NCBI RefSeq assembly: GCF_033115175.1
Contig: NC_084827.1
Span: 176,267,401-176,331,400, forward strand
Origin: Lepus europaeus
Taxonomy: Eukaryota > Chordata > Mammalia > Lagomorpha > Leporidae
Length of the DNA stretch: 64,000 nt
Direction of reading: 5' to 3'
Shown piece after piece: positions 11,971 to 21,112 of this stretch. The position numbers were made by a program, and so were the translations under genes. Within the stretch, counting starts at the first letter, position 1; each line of letters starts with the position of its first letter. A model generated the notes under the pieces. The model made no database searches. It saw only the letters and a list, made by a program, of their open reading frames with translations, and had not been told where the DNA came from.

Positions 11971-12784
11971 TGTGGCTACATGATGGTTCCCTTCTCGGGG
12001 CTCCGCGTGGTCCCCTCAATGGCTCCCCCAATTTCAAGGAGCCCCCAAGGACTAGCCCAGCTGGTCTGACGGACGGCCGCCCTCCGCCCGCCTCCCGCCA
12101 CGTCCCCGCACTCGTCGCAGCCCCGAAGTGGGACGGCAGAAGGGCAGACTCGATGGCCGGGCGGGACCCCGGCCGCCCTCAGGGCTTCGCGACGGCGACG
12201 CCCGCGGCCCGGAGCTGAGTGCGGGGCGCTGCACGCGCGGGAGCCGTCCTGCTCGAGGGCAGGGGCCCCACCGCATGGAGGCGCGGGGCGGCGGACGCCC
12301 GTCTGTGGACGGCGGGGCGGCAGGGTCACGTCCCCGCACCCTCGGGACGGGGCGGCCCGGGGCGCGCGGGTGTCCCCCGCACGTCGCGAGGCGTCCGTGC
12401 ACCGGGGCCGGGGCTCGGCCGACGGGGCCCGGCGTCCCCGCAGGGCACGGCCCGGGGCGAGCGCGGCCCAGCGCCTCCCCTCCCCCCGCTGGCAGCCGTC
12501 GTGCGCGGCCCAGCGCCCCTCCCCCCTTCCGAGCAGCGGCGGCGGCGGGGGGCTGGGCGGGCCGCTTTGCCGCGCTTTGGCTCTCTGCGTCAGCACGAAA
12601 ACAGCAGCGGGCGCGCGCGCCCCGGGCACGCGCCCGGGCGCAGCCCCTCCCCCGCGGCCGCGGCGGCGCCGCCGAGCCCCGGCCGACTCGCGCCCTGAAT
12701 GACAGGGCGGCCGGCGACTGCGCAGCGCGGGCCGCGCCGAGGCACTGCCGCTTTAAGCACGCTTGCCCATTGTTCGGCTTGGAG

Positions 12785-12868
12785 CCAATGAGCGGGCGCC
12801 CGCTCCCCGCGCTCAGCCAATAGCGTGCGGGCAGAGGGCGCCGAGCGCCGCCCACTAATCTATATTAA
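12785..12868 (+). promoter_or_regulatory. PTMA: PTMA core promoter: two CCAAT boxes and a TATA-like element
   Basis: CCAAT boxes lie at 12,785-12,789 and 12,817-12,821 (both on the + strand). An AT-rich element TATATTAA at 12,861-12,868 is isolated in very GC-rich DNA. From the usual 25-30 bp spacing I infer a transcription start near 12,890-12,900. No upstream ATG is seen between there and the PTMA start codon. Confidence 0.75.
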
Positions 12869-12889
12869 AGGTTCTGGCGCCGCGTGAGT

Positions 12890-13062
12890 CCCCCACTGGC
12901 TGCTCTGAAAAGCCATCTTTGCATTGTTCCCGGGCCCCGCTCCGCGCTCGCCGCAGCCGCCTCCGCCGCCGCCGCCGCGGACTCCGGCAGCTTTGTCGCC
13001 CGAGTCCCCGAACGCCCGCTTTCTCTCGAGTCCGCTGCCTCGGATCCCCGGCGTGCCCCACC
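12890..13062 (+). other. PTMA: PTMA 5' UTR (inferred start)
   Basis: GC-rich leader with a GCC-repeat stretch near 12,960-12,978. It ends in the start context CCCCACCATGT, which fits the Kozak pattern. The 5' end is inferred from the TATA-like element. Confidence 0.65.
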
Positions 13063-13107
13063 ATGTCCGACGCGGCCGTGGACACCAGCTCCGAGATCAC
13101 CACCAAG
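13063..13107 (+). CDS. PTMA: PTMA coding exon 1
   Basis: Encodes residues 1-15 (MSDAAVDTSSEITTK). It ends in phase 0 at the donor AAG|GTGAGG. Confidence 0.97.
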
Positions 13108-14941
13108 GTGAGGCTGGCCGCCGCCCGCGCCCTCGGGGTCCGCGCGGTTCGCGCCCGGCGGCCGGCGGCCCCGCGCGCCCCGCTCTTTGTGTGCGCGAGG
13201 GAGGCGGCGGGCAGCGGCGGGGCCGGGCGCGGGCCGGCGCGGGGCTGGCGGCCGGCGGCGTGGGGCGCAGGGCGCGCGGGGACAACTTTGAAACTCGAGC
13301 GCGCCGGGGGTCGGAAGTGCGCGGGGCGCGTGTGCGGGAAGTGGCGGCGGCCGCGCTGCTCTTTGTTGCGGGGTTTCGCGCGCTGCGGCCGGGCCGGGCC
13401 GGGGCGCGCAGGGGCCGCCCCGCGCCGGGAAGCGCAGCCGGGGCCCCGGCGCCCAGGTCCCGCGCTCCGCTCCTCAGCCTGCGGGGCCGGCGCGGGTCAC
13501 CTTGGCGTCACCTCCGCCTCTCCGCTCCCAGGGGCGACTCCCCAGGCGGGGCGCGGGCGGGCGGGCGGGCGAGGTGCGGCCCCGCGGGAGGCGCCGGCCC
13601 CGGGGCGCGGGCTGTCCCCGTCCCCGCACTCCGGCGCGGCCTCCCGCGGGGCTGTGCGCGCCAAACGCAGAGGCGCGGGCGGCGGCGGGGGGCGCCCGGG
13701 CCCGGCGTCCCGCGGGCCGGGGGTGCACTTGGCCGGCCGGGCCACGTGCTCCGTGCGCGCGGTGCGTGCCGAGGCCCGCGCCGAGTGCGCCGGCGGGGGT
13801 GGCGCCTGCGCGCGCCACGACCTCCCCGCCCCCACCCGCTCCCCGGGGCCTCGGCCGCCAGGGGGCGGGAGCGGGCGGCGCCGGGGTCCGGGCCGGCAGG
13901 TGCCCCGGGGCGGCCGTGCGGGACAAGTTGGCGCGGGGCCGGCCGGGGTGGGGGGCGCCCCTCGCAGGCGGCGGCCTCCGCGGCGCGGGGGTCGGGGTCG
14001 GTGTGCAGGGTCCTGCCGCGGCCAGGGCGGGAGTCCCCCCGCAGCGGGCCTTCCTGGTGGCGCGTACCTGTCGCCGTCCCCGCGGGGCTGGGGGCGGAGC
14101 GAGCCGGCGGGGGGCGGGGGCAGGTGCGGGGCCGGGAGGCTGGGGGCTCCCGGGCGCTGAGCCCCGGCTTCCCCGTTCCCGAAGGACTTGAAGGAGAAGA
14201 AGGAAGTGGTGGAGGAGGCGGAGAATGGGAGAGACGCCCCCGCCAACGGCAACGCCGTGAGTGTGCGCCCGCGCTCGGGGCCGTGGACGGGGCCGGGGTG
14301 GGTGGACGAGACGGGGCCGGGCAGGGCCGGGGTGGGTGGACGAGGCCAGGCCGGGGCGCTCGGCGGTGCTGACCGCGGCTCTCTTCTGCCGGGAAGAACG
14401 AGGAGAACGGGGAGCAGGAGGCGGACAACGAGGTAGACGAGGAGGAGGAGGAAGGCGGCGAGGAGGAAGAGGAGGAGGAAGAGGGCGATGGTGAGTGGCC
14501 CCGGGGGGACGCGAGCCCTGGCCCCTGCGCCCGGGGGTGGGGGCCGCAGTGCCGTCGGCCTGCGGCGCTCACTGGGCCCTCCGCAGGTGAGGAAGAGGAC
14601 GGAGACGAAGACGAGGAGGCCGAGGCAGCTACAGGCAAGCGGGCAGCTGAGGACGACGAGGTGGGTGCCGCGGGGGGGGGGGGCGGCGGGCGGCCTGGGG
14701 GGCTGTGCCCCGGGGCTGTGCGGGGTCTGGGCCAGGCCTGGGGGGCTGTGTCCCTGGGCTGTGCGGGGCCAGTCCTGGGGCTGTCCGGGCCCGGGCCTGG
14801 CGGGCTGTGTCCCTGGCCTGTCCAGGCTCTGGCTTGGCGGGCTGTGTCCCTGGCCTGTGCCGGCCCGCGCTGAGCGCCCGCCTCTCTGCCCAGGAGGACG
14901 ACGTGGACACCAAGAAGCAGAAGACCGACGAGGACGAGTAG
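13063..14941 (+). CDS. PTMA: Prothymosin alpha (five spliced coding exons, 110 residues)
   Basis: The coding sequence is join(13063..13107, 14185..14256, 14397..14490, 14587..14660, 14894..14941), 333 nt including the stop. The product is a small, highly acidic, intrinsically disordered nuclear protein. It binds histone H1 and KEAP1 and restrains apoptosome formation. Residues 2-29 (SDAAVDTSSEITTK... to ...EEAEN) are the thymosin alpha-1 peptide, ending at the Asn where legumain cuts. Residues 40-45 (NEENGE) contain the KEAP1-binding core. The acidic block is about residues 41-84, with runs of five and eight Glu. TGKR and TKKQK (101-105) form the C-terminal nuclear signal. DDVD at 97-100 is the caspase-3 site. 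All introns are GT-AG and the frame is intact. From memory, the human protein ends in Asp and has Asp at position 96; here both are Glu. Identity is very secure. Confidence 0.98.
13743..13748 (+). promoter_or_regulatory. PTMA: CACGTG E-box in PTMA intron 1
   Basis: A perfect palindromic E-box 636 bp into intron 1. PTMA is an established MYC target whose response maps to a first-intron E-box in other mammals. This site is the natural candidate for that element. Binding here is inferred. Confidence 0.75.
13855..13867 (+). promoter_or_regulatory. CTCF-like motif in PTMA intron 1
   Basis: CCGCCAGGGGGCG on the + strand matches the CTCF core well. It points the opposite way to the CTCF-like motifs at 15.8 and 17.5 kb. 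Confidence 0.55.
14185..14256 (+). CDS. PTMA: PTMA coding exon 2
   Basis: Residues 16-39 (DLKEKKEVVEEAEN... to ...GNA). The acceptor CCCGAAG| has an unusually poor pyrimidine tract. The donor is GCC|GTGAGT. Confidence 0.96.
14285..14360 (+). repeat. Short tandem repeat in PTMA intron 2
   Basis: Two copies of a unit containing GGCCGGGGTGGGTGGACGAG, with degenerate GGGGCCGGG spacers. The intron is only 140 bp, so the repeat makes up over half of it. Confidence 0.8.
14397..14490 (+). CDS. PTMA: PTMA coding exon 3
   Basis: Residues 40-70 plus the first base of Gly71; most of the poly-Glu block. The acceptor is GGGAAG|AACGAG, with no AG three bases upstream. The one-Glu-longer isoform (111 residues) known in human is therefore not available here by a NAGNAG shift. 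Confidence 0.96.
14587..14660 (+). CDS. PTMA: PTMA coding exon 4
   Basis: Completes Gly71 and runs to Glu95, including ATGKRAAEDD. The intron before it is only 96 bp, ends CCCTCCGCAG| and begins at the donor ATG|GTGAGT. Confidence 0.96.
14690..14872 (+). repeat. Minisatellite in PTMA intron 4
   Basis: About four degenerate units of roughly 50 bp built on GGGGGCTGTG(T/C)CCC and CTGGGCTGTGCGGGG. They fill most of the 233-bp intron. Likely variable between individuals. Confidence 0.8.
14894..14941 (+). CDS. PTMA: PTMA coding exon 5 with stop codon
   Basis: Residues 96-110 (EDDVDTKKQKTDEDE) and TAG at 14,939-14,941. The acceptor TCTCTGCCCAG| is strong. Confidence 0.97.
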   Translation, partial: EDDVDTKKQKTDEDE

Positions 14942-15344
14942 ACCCGAGACCGGAGAAGGCCGCCGCGACCTTCACCCTCACTCCCGGCCCCCCACCGTGG
15001 TCACCTCCGAGTAGAGGCCGCCCCGCGCCCCTGCGGACGCCGCGCTCACCGCCCACAAACCCAGTGAATTCGCAACAGGGGAGGGACAGCACCAAACTCC
15101 AGGCCCTGCTTTCTTTCTTAAAAGTACTTTAAAAAGGAAAATTTGTTTGTATTTTTTATTTACATTTTATATTTTTGTACATATTGTTAGGGGTCAGCCA
15201 TTTTTAATGATCTCGGATGACCAGACCAGCCTTGAGCGTCCTCTGTCCTACTTCTGACTTTACTTGTGGTGTGACCATGTTCATTCTAATCTCAAAGGAG
15301 AAAAAAAACCTTGTAAAAAAAGCAAAAACGACAACAAAAAAACA

Positions 15345-15430
15345 ATCCTATTCCGAGCATTCCAGTAACTTTTTTTGTGTATGTACTTAGCTGTACTATA
15401 AGTAGTTGGTTTGTATGAGATGGTTAAAAA
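15345..15430 (+). ncRNA. MIR1244: Segment matching the mir-1244 precursor in the PTMA 3' UTR
   Basis: The 86-nt segment corresponds to the human mir-1244-1 precursor as I remember it. The annotated 26-nt mature strand lies at 15,400-15,425 (starts AAGTAGTTGG, ends GAGATGGTT) and appears unchanged. The hairpin is weak, and human mir-1244 annotation is itself doubtful. The conservation could reflect the 3' UTR alone. Confidence 0.5.
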
Positions 15431-15531
15431 GGCCAAAGATAAAAGGTTTCTTTTTTTCCTTTTTTGTCTATGAAGTTGCTGTTTATTTTTTTTGGCCTGT
15501 TTGATGTATGTGTGAAACAATGTTGTCCAAC

Positions 15532-15537
15532 AATAAA
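15532..15537 (+). terminator. PTMA: PTMA poly(A) signal AATAAA
   Basis: AATAAA in ..CAACAATAAACCGG.., followed by a T-rich stretch (TTTTATTTTG) and a GTTGTTCT element about 30 bases downstream. Confidence 0.93.
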
Positions 15538-15557
15538 CCGGAATTTTATTTTGCTGA

Positions 15558-16716
15558 GTTGTTCTAACAGAGCTGTCTCTGCCTGGTTCTTTGGGGAGGG
15601 GGTGGGGGTGGGACCTGGGGACCGGGGGCCTTGGAGTTGGGGGGCTGCTGGCTACAGGCCGTGCCCGGGCGGTGGAGTCCCAACGCCCAGGGCTGGAGGT
15701 GTCCGCAGCCCCGGCCACTTGTTGGGCCCAGGCTGACGAGCGAGAGGTCCCATCCCGCTGAGGCCTCGCCCTGTGGCGCCGCCGGGCAGTGGCTCCCCCT
15801 GGTGGTGCGCGTGGTGTCTGCTGTCCTGGCTCCCCCTGGTGGTGGCGCGTGGTGTCTGTCTAGGACTTGCTTTTTCCTCTCCTGGGCGCTCCTGGAGCCA
15901 AGCAATGGTTTCCCTGGAGGAAGAATGGGTTACGCCCCTTGGTGTGTGGGCTGGCCCAGTGCTGAGCGGGGGCACGGGTTGTGAGAGTGGGGGGACTTGA
16001 GGGCCTCAGGGAGGTGGTGGGAGCCCACCAGGGATGATGGCCCGGGGGTCGCTTAGGCAGAATCCCCCCTGCTGGGTTGAGCCACGGAATGGAGATCCCA
16101 GGTTCCCAGGGACAGGCCTCAGCTGGGAGGTGAATTGTTGGGCAGCTCCTTGGAGCCTCCTGCCCAGGGTGTGGAGGGGCTGGGCAGGACTCTCTCCACT
16201 GGAGGAGGCCCAGAGAGTTGTCGTGGGGGCGGGGGGTACCGGAGGGGCCCAGGGTGCTCCTGTCTCCCGCCTGGGCCTCTGTCTGATCTCCAGTCCCCAC
16301 AACTGGTCTTGCCTCAACAGCTGACGGGCCGTGGTTGGGGGGAAGGCACAAACGGCATTATGGGTAGATCCTGGCATCCCAGCCCTTCCACACCCCCCCC
16401 ACTACCATCCTGGGTCCCCACTGTGTGGGGGCAGCAAATACCAAGTGCCAAGCCCCTGCTCTTCAGCTCCTGCCAGCGGCTCCCAGGCAGGCAACTGGTG
16501 TGTGCCTTGGGCAAAGGGTGGAGTGAGGGAGGGCTTCCCCGGGATGGTGGTCGGGGAGGGAGGTGCTGAGGGTGAAGCTAGCAGGCCGGGTGTCCGCAGG
16601 GTCAGGTCCAAGGTAGCGATGGAGGATGCCACAGAGTGCAAGCAGGAGAGCTGTGCAGCGTGGTATCTGCAGCGTCAGGGTTTCGGGGAGGAGCTGGGGA
16701 GAGACGAGACAGCAGC
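15558..16716. other. Downstream flank of PTMA, no gene seen
   Basis: GC-rich unique sequence containing the tandem CTCF-like repeat. Open frames are short on both strands. No SINE is present. Confidence 0.5.
15790..15858 (-). promoter_or_regulatory. Tandem pair of CTCF-like motifs
   Basis: A 31-32-bp unit (TGGCTCCCCCTGGTGGTG then GCGTGGTGTCTG) occurs twice with a 37-bp period. Each copy contains CTCCCCCTGGTGG (15,793-15,805 and 15,830-15,842). Its complement, CCACCAGGGGGAG, matches the CTCF core. Both point left, toward PTMA. Confidence 0.6.
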
Positions 16717-16968
16717 AGGCGCCGATGTGGGTGGCAGAGCGGGTTAAGCTGCAACCCCATAGGGTTCAAGTCCCGGCTGCTCCACTTCCAATCCAGCTCC
16801 CTGCTAATGCGCCCGGGAAAGCAGCGGAAGACGGCCCAAGTGCTCCGGCCCTGCCACCAAGCTCCTGGCCCCTGGCTTTGGCCTGGCCCAGTCTTGGCTG
16901 TTGAGAGCACTTGGGGGAGTGAAGATCTCTCTGGCTCTTTCAAATACATACATCTTTAAAAAAAGAAA
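16717..16968 (+). mobile_element. CSINE, A form, internally shortened
   Basis: Head 'GCGCCGATGTGGGTGGCAGA' diverged, 'GCTCCACTTCCAATCCAGC' clear, tail CAAATACATACATCTTTAAA. First CSINE after the SINE-free PTMA region. Confidence 0.88.
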
Positions 16969-17728
16969 GGAAAAAGCAGGCGACACAAGGTCCCTGCATC
17001 TCCCTACCTGTTCATACCGGGTGCCAGAGTTCGGGGGGCCTGTCCAGCGATCGGGGACAGAGAGGCTTTCGGGGCAGGGACCCTCGACCCTGGGCGCCTG
17101 GCCCCCACCTGCACAGGCGGGACTCCTGCAGCCTGGCTGAGATGTTCCCAAGGCCAGCGCCCACCACGCAGGCCTCAGGCAGGCAAAGAGCCGCGCAGGC
17201 CCCATGTCTAATGCAGCCCTCGGGCTGCCGGCCTGCGGGCACCGTTACCCAGAAAAGAGGTCAGGGCTGCCTTGCTGGGGTCCCAGGGCTCACCGACGTC
17301 TGTGCTGAGCCAAAGGCAAGGTTTGGCCTCCAGAGCCTTTGCTACCCCAGTGGAACGCACTTTCCCCCAGTGCAGGGCCTGGCACGCCATGACCACCGCC
17401 TGGAGACCTGTCCTGAGGGCTGGGGTCACCTTCTCCGGCTCCCAAAGCGCCTGCCATGGGCAAGGACAGAGCCTCCCAGAGCCCGTGTTGGAAGGGCGCC
17501 CGGGGCTTGCGAACCTTCCAAGATTTGCGAGGGGCGGGCGCCCTCTGGTGGACACAGGGGAACTGCAGGGGGTTCCCCTGGATTCTGCGGGCCAGGAGAG
17601 AGCCTCAGCCACACTCCCGCCCTCCTCCTCCTCCCCTGCCTTCCTCCCCTCCTGGAACTCTGGTCGGATGTGAGTCAGAGGTCGTTCTCCAGGCCTCCAT
17701 CCCAGCGACCTGGCCCGCTCTTTCTTTC
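16969..17728. other. Intergenic, no gene seen
   Basis: Apart from a CTCF-like motif at 17,538 nothing is recognised. Confidence 0.45.
17538..17551 (-). promoter_or_regulatory. CTCF-like motif downstream of PTMA
   Basis: GCGCCCTCTGGTGG; the complement CCACCAGAGGGCGC is a near-ideal CTCF core. It points left, like the pair at 15.8 kb. Confidence 0.6.
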
Positions 17729-17813
17729 TTTTTAAGATGTATTTATTTGAAAGCACAGAGAGAGAGAGAGAGAGATCTTCCATCCACTGATTCACTCCCT
17801 GGGGCTGGGCCAG
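17729..17813 (-). mobile_element. CSINE, A form, 3' fragment
   Basis: Tail complement TTTAAGATGTATTTATTTGAAAG and a GA tract, ending near 'GGGGCTGGGCCAGG'. The rest of the element is absent. Confidence 0.78.
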
Positions 17814-17847
17814 GTGATATGCCGGCGTTTCAAGAAGTAACCCGCAG

Positions 17848-18142
17848 GGGCCGGCGCTGTGGCATAGCGGGTAAAGCTGCCACCTGCAGTGTCGGTATCC
17901 CATATGGGCAGGCGCTGGTTTGAGTCCCAGCTGCTCCACTTCTGATCCAGCTCTCTGCTGTGGCCTGGGAAAGCAGTAGAGGATGGCTCAAGAGACCTGG
18001 ATTGAAGCTCCTGGCTCCTGGCTCCTGGCTTTGGATCAGCGCTGCTCTGGCCGTTGTGACCAGCTGGGAAATGAACCAGCGGATGGAAGACCTCTCTTAA
18101 ATAAATAAATCTCTCTCTCTCTTTTTTTTTTTTTTTTTTTAA
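17848..18142 (+). mobile_element. CSINE, A form
   Basis: Head GGGGCCGGCGCTGTGGCATA through AAATAAATAAATC. Its tail is followed by an unusual (CT)n-poly(T) stretch. 'AAGAAGTAACCCG' before it and AAGAAAGAACCCG after it may be a diverged TSD. Confidence 0.88.
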
Positions 18143-20454
18143 AGAAAGAACCCGAAAACCACCACGAATGCCAGACCGCTGGTTTTTCTTTTCCTGGAGG
18201 GGAGACCCCAGGCCTTCCCAGAGCTGGGCCAAGATGGGCTTCTGTGGGGTCCGGGCCTTCCCTGGGTTGCCGATTCCTGGTTCCCCTCAGCCGCCTTGCT
18301 GGATGCCGTTGCTGTGGTCCGGTGCGGGCTGAGTCCGGTCTCACGCATCTCCTGTCTCCACTCCCCCTTTCCCATAGCTCAGCTCCTGACACAGGTGTGG
18401 CTCAGGTTTGCAGTATGGCTTCCTGTCGCCTCATTGCCCAAGCCCTTGTAGCCCAGGAAGGCACAGGGCTGCCCCCACCCCCACCCCTGGGCCCACCGCT
18501 CTGACCCCTAGCTTTGCTGGCAAGGTCTGGCCCCAGCTCAGAGAGGCGATGGCAGCCCCCAAGTTAGCAGCCACAGCTGAGATATTTTAAGGTTGCCTGG
18601 CCCAGTGCTATTTTTTTTTTTTTCCTCCTAGCTACTAGCTGATGGCCGGCTTGGATTCCAGGAGCAAAGCCAGGGACCCTGGCCTGGTGGGTGCGTGCTC
18701 CAGGGGCTCCTGCATCAGGCTACCGTCACTTGAAGCCACCTCAGTTCACGCGCACCTGTGCAGGGCCAGGTGTTGGGCTCTGGGCAGAGAGCGGGGCCCT
18801 CACAGCAAGGAGCCGCTAGCCAGGATTCCAGGAGCTGTGAGGCCACAGCTGTGATGTTTGCCACTGGCAGCCATCGCTTCACCCTCCCGGCAATAATCGC
18901 CCCCTCCCCCCCAGCAGCAGGGTCCAGTTTTCCTCTTCTCTCCCTCTCAGTGGAGCCCCAGGGGCAGAACAGATGGCTCCATCCTGGCCAATCAGTGCCC
19001 TGAGGCCCCCTGGCCCGAGCAGTCATATGACCCAGGTCATCCAATCAGAGTGAGCCTTGGGATGCTTGGGTTGTTGGGATGGGGGTTCCACCTGCTGACT
19101 GCCCTTGGGGATTTGCACTGAGGCTGAGACCCAGGCCACCCACAGAGGCGCAGAGCCGAGCCCAGGGGTGAGGGCGACCCTGGGTTCTGGTGCCACTGCT
19201 TGAGCTCCTGGCTGCAGCTGAGCCTGAAACCTGGGCTTGCCAGTGACAGGCACGCCCCGCGTGGCGGTGACGTGTTGGCACTAATGGACTGTGAGTGGCC
19301 GTCTTCATGTGCCGAGCATGCCCGGTGATGTTTGTGCGAGGACAAAACCGCCTAACGGTACATTTCTCAGAACCTGCTCCTGTTAGGTGCCGATGCCGGA
19401 CTGTATGTGGCTGGTTAATTCCCTCCTGCCTGGGCTGTGACAGGCTGTGTGTTCTGTCCTTTGGAACCGGAGGCCTGGCTGCAGACCCCAGCTCCCAAGC
19501 TGACCACCTCCCCAAAGACAGCTTGGGGGGGTGTGCACAGAGGCTTCTGATGTAGCCAATCAGGACCCACTGGCCACCCTGGTTCAGAGCTGGCACATGA
19601 CCCCCGGTCACCCAGACGGAGCCCTGGAACGCTTGACTGAATTGCTGGGAAGAATTGCACCTGCTTTTTTGTAAGAGATTGGGAGGCACACAGAGAAGCG
19701 AGTGGGCCTCCCAAGAGGCTGAAGTGCTCACGGTCCAGCTCTCCACAAGGCGAAGAGTCCCGCCTGGACTCGCATCTCTGCCGGTCCAGCCCCTGGTGAC
19801 CTCTGACCTCACAGTGCTCTCGCTGTGCCTTGGCAGAGCATGCTCAGTGAACCAGCTCCATTGCTCGGGGCGGGGGGGGGGGTGCTCCCGGACAAGGGAT
19901 GAGAGCCCACCCCCTGCAGCCAGGAGCCTGCCCGGCAGTCCCCCAGCTGTCTGTCTGCCCCAGTGCACGCCCGAGAGAGGGTAGGTGTGATCCCCGCTGT
20001 TTGGCGTGGTGCTGGGCTAAGCCACGCTAAAGGATTTTCTCCTTGGGGGCTTCCCTGGGGCCTTTATATACCAAGGGGTGCTGAGTTCCCACGAGGAAGG
20101 CTCGCTCTAAAATTATTTGACCTGGATTTTTTTCACAGAGAGCCCACGAACATCTTGAAGGACACCGGTGTCCGGAAAAAGCTGATCTTGCACAAGGGCC
20201 CTCGCGAGGGCTCAGGGGAGCTCTGCTGGACGGACCAGATGGGCGATGCCTGTGGGAGCCAGGTCCACCGTGTGGCTGTGGGAACCCTGCGTGGGGCTCC
20301 TCTCTGGCGGCAGGCAGCCTGGGGCCCTGGGCTCACGCATGCGCTGTCACAGAGGAGGTCACTGGCATTAGCAGGTGGGGGCACAGCGAGGCAGTAAACT
20401 GGTGCTGACCTTTCTGGAAAGCATTTTGGGCCCTGGATATTAAGATGTGCACTT
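18143..20454. other. Intergenic, no gene; two similar old segments
   Basis: Segments around 18,988-19,075 and 19,554-19,645 share 'CCAATCAG', a '(A)CATATGACCC / ACATGACCC' step and 'GGTCA(T/C)CCA'. They may be two copies of one ancient repeat. A poly-G run lies near 19,868-19,880. No gene supported. Confidence 0.4.
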
Positions 20455-20748
20455 TTAAAAAAAATGCATGTATTTATTTTTGTTTATTTGGAAGAACGTC
20501 AGAGAGGGAGGGAGACATACACACACAGTTCTTCCGTCTGCTGGTTCACTCCCCAAATACTTGTAACAGCCAGGGCTGGGCCAGGTCAGGTCTCCCACGT
20601 GGGTGCATGGGCCCAAGCACTTGGGGTGTCCTCCACTGCCCTCCCAAGCACGTGAGCAGGGAGCTGGATCAGAAGCGGAGCAGTCATGATCGGGGCGCCA
20701 ATCCGATGTGGGTGCTGGCCGCACTGCCGGCACACCTGCTCCGACCTA
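20455..20748 (-). mobile_element. CSINE, A form
   Basis: Tail complement with poly-A/T disruption, then a clear body to about 20,745. Confidence 0.87.
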
Positions 20749-20857
20749 GGAATTCCACTTCCAGGAAGCCAACCCAGGGCAGAAAATGAGGTGTTGAGGC
20801 AGGAAGTGAGTGGGTGGCACTGCCCTCGATCTCTGCGTGGGACATTCCCATCCCGCC

Positions 20858-21095
20858 TCGCAGAGTGCCGGGGCCAGAGTCCTGGCTCCTCTCCGGATTT
20901 GAGCTTCCTGCTAACACACACCTGCAGAGGCAGCAGGAATGGCTCAAGTCCTTGGGTCCCTTCACCTGCGGGAGAGATCTGGATTGAATTCTAGACTCCT
21001 GGCTTTGGCCTGGCCCAGCCCCTGCCGTCCTGGGCATTTGGGGAGTGAACCACCGGATGGGAGATCTCTCTCTGCCTTTCAAATAAAAACAAGTG
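20858..21095 (+). mobile_element. CSINE, A form, 5'-truncated
   Basis: Begins inside the tRNA-related head ('GCCGGGGCCAGAGTCCTGGC') and ends in TGCCTTTCAAATAAAAAC. Confidence 0.83.
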
Positions 21096-21112
21096 ACAAT
21101 ACATGCATTTTT

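Larger units (their letters stand above)
10940..14950. promoter_or_regulatory. CpG island spanning the PTMA promoter and gene body
   Basis: CpG dinucleotides are abundant and not depleted from about 10.94 kb to the PTMA stop codon, densest at 12.1-14.7 kb. Such islands mark constitutive promoters, and PTMA is broadly expressed in proliferating cells. Boundaries are by eye. Confidence 0.85.
14942..15557 (+). other. PTMA: PTMA 3' UTR
   Basis: AT-rich from about 15,110 onward, in sharp contrast to the gene body, and clearly similar to the conserved mammalian PTMA 3' UTR. It ends shortly after the poly(A) signal; cleavage near 15,555 is inferred. Confidence 0.9.

Noticed and set aside
10756-11983. 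263- and 391-codon open frames upstream of PTMA
   Set aside because: Located in the CpG island, with several overlapping frames of equal length on both strands and low-complexity Arg/Pro/Gly composition. No family similarity recognised.
12052-12855. 267-codon minus-strand frame next to the PTMA promoter (possible divergent gene)
   Set aside because: Arg/Pro/Ala-rich frame typical of CpG islands, with competing frames on the other strand. No known gene sits head to head with PTMA.
12919-14372. Long plus-strand frames (413 and 482 codons) from the PTMA 5' UTR into introns 1 and 2
   Set aside because: They read through the PTMA first exon in the wrong frame and through introns. Stop-poor GC-rich DNA explains them.
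13497-15095. 532-codon open frame on the minus strand across PTMA
   Set aside because: It is the complement of the GC-rich gene body. Its Leu/Val/Phe-rich part is the antisense reading of the PTMA poly-Glu codons. It crosses PTMA exons and introns without its own splice sites or any domain.
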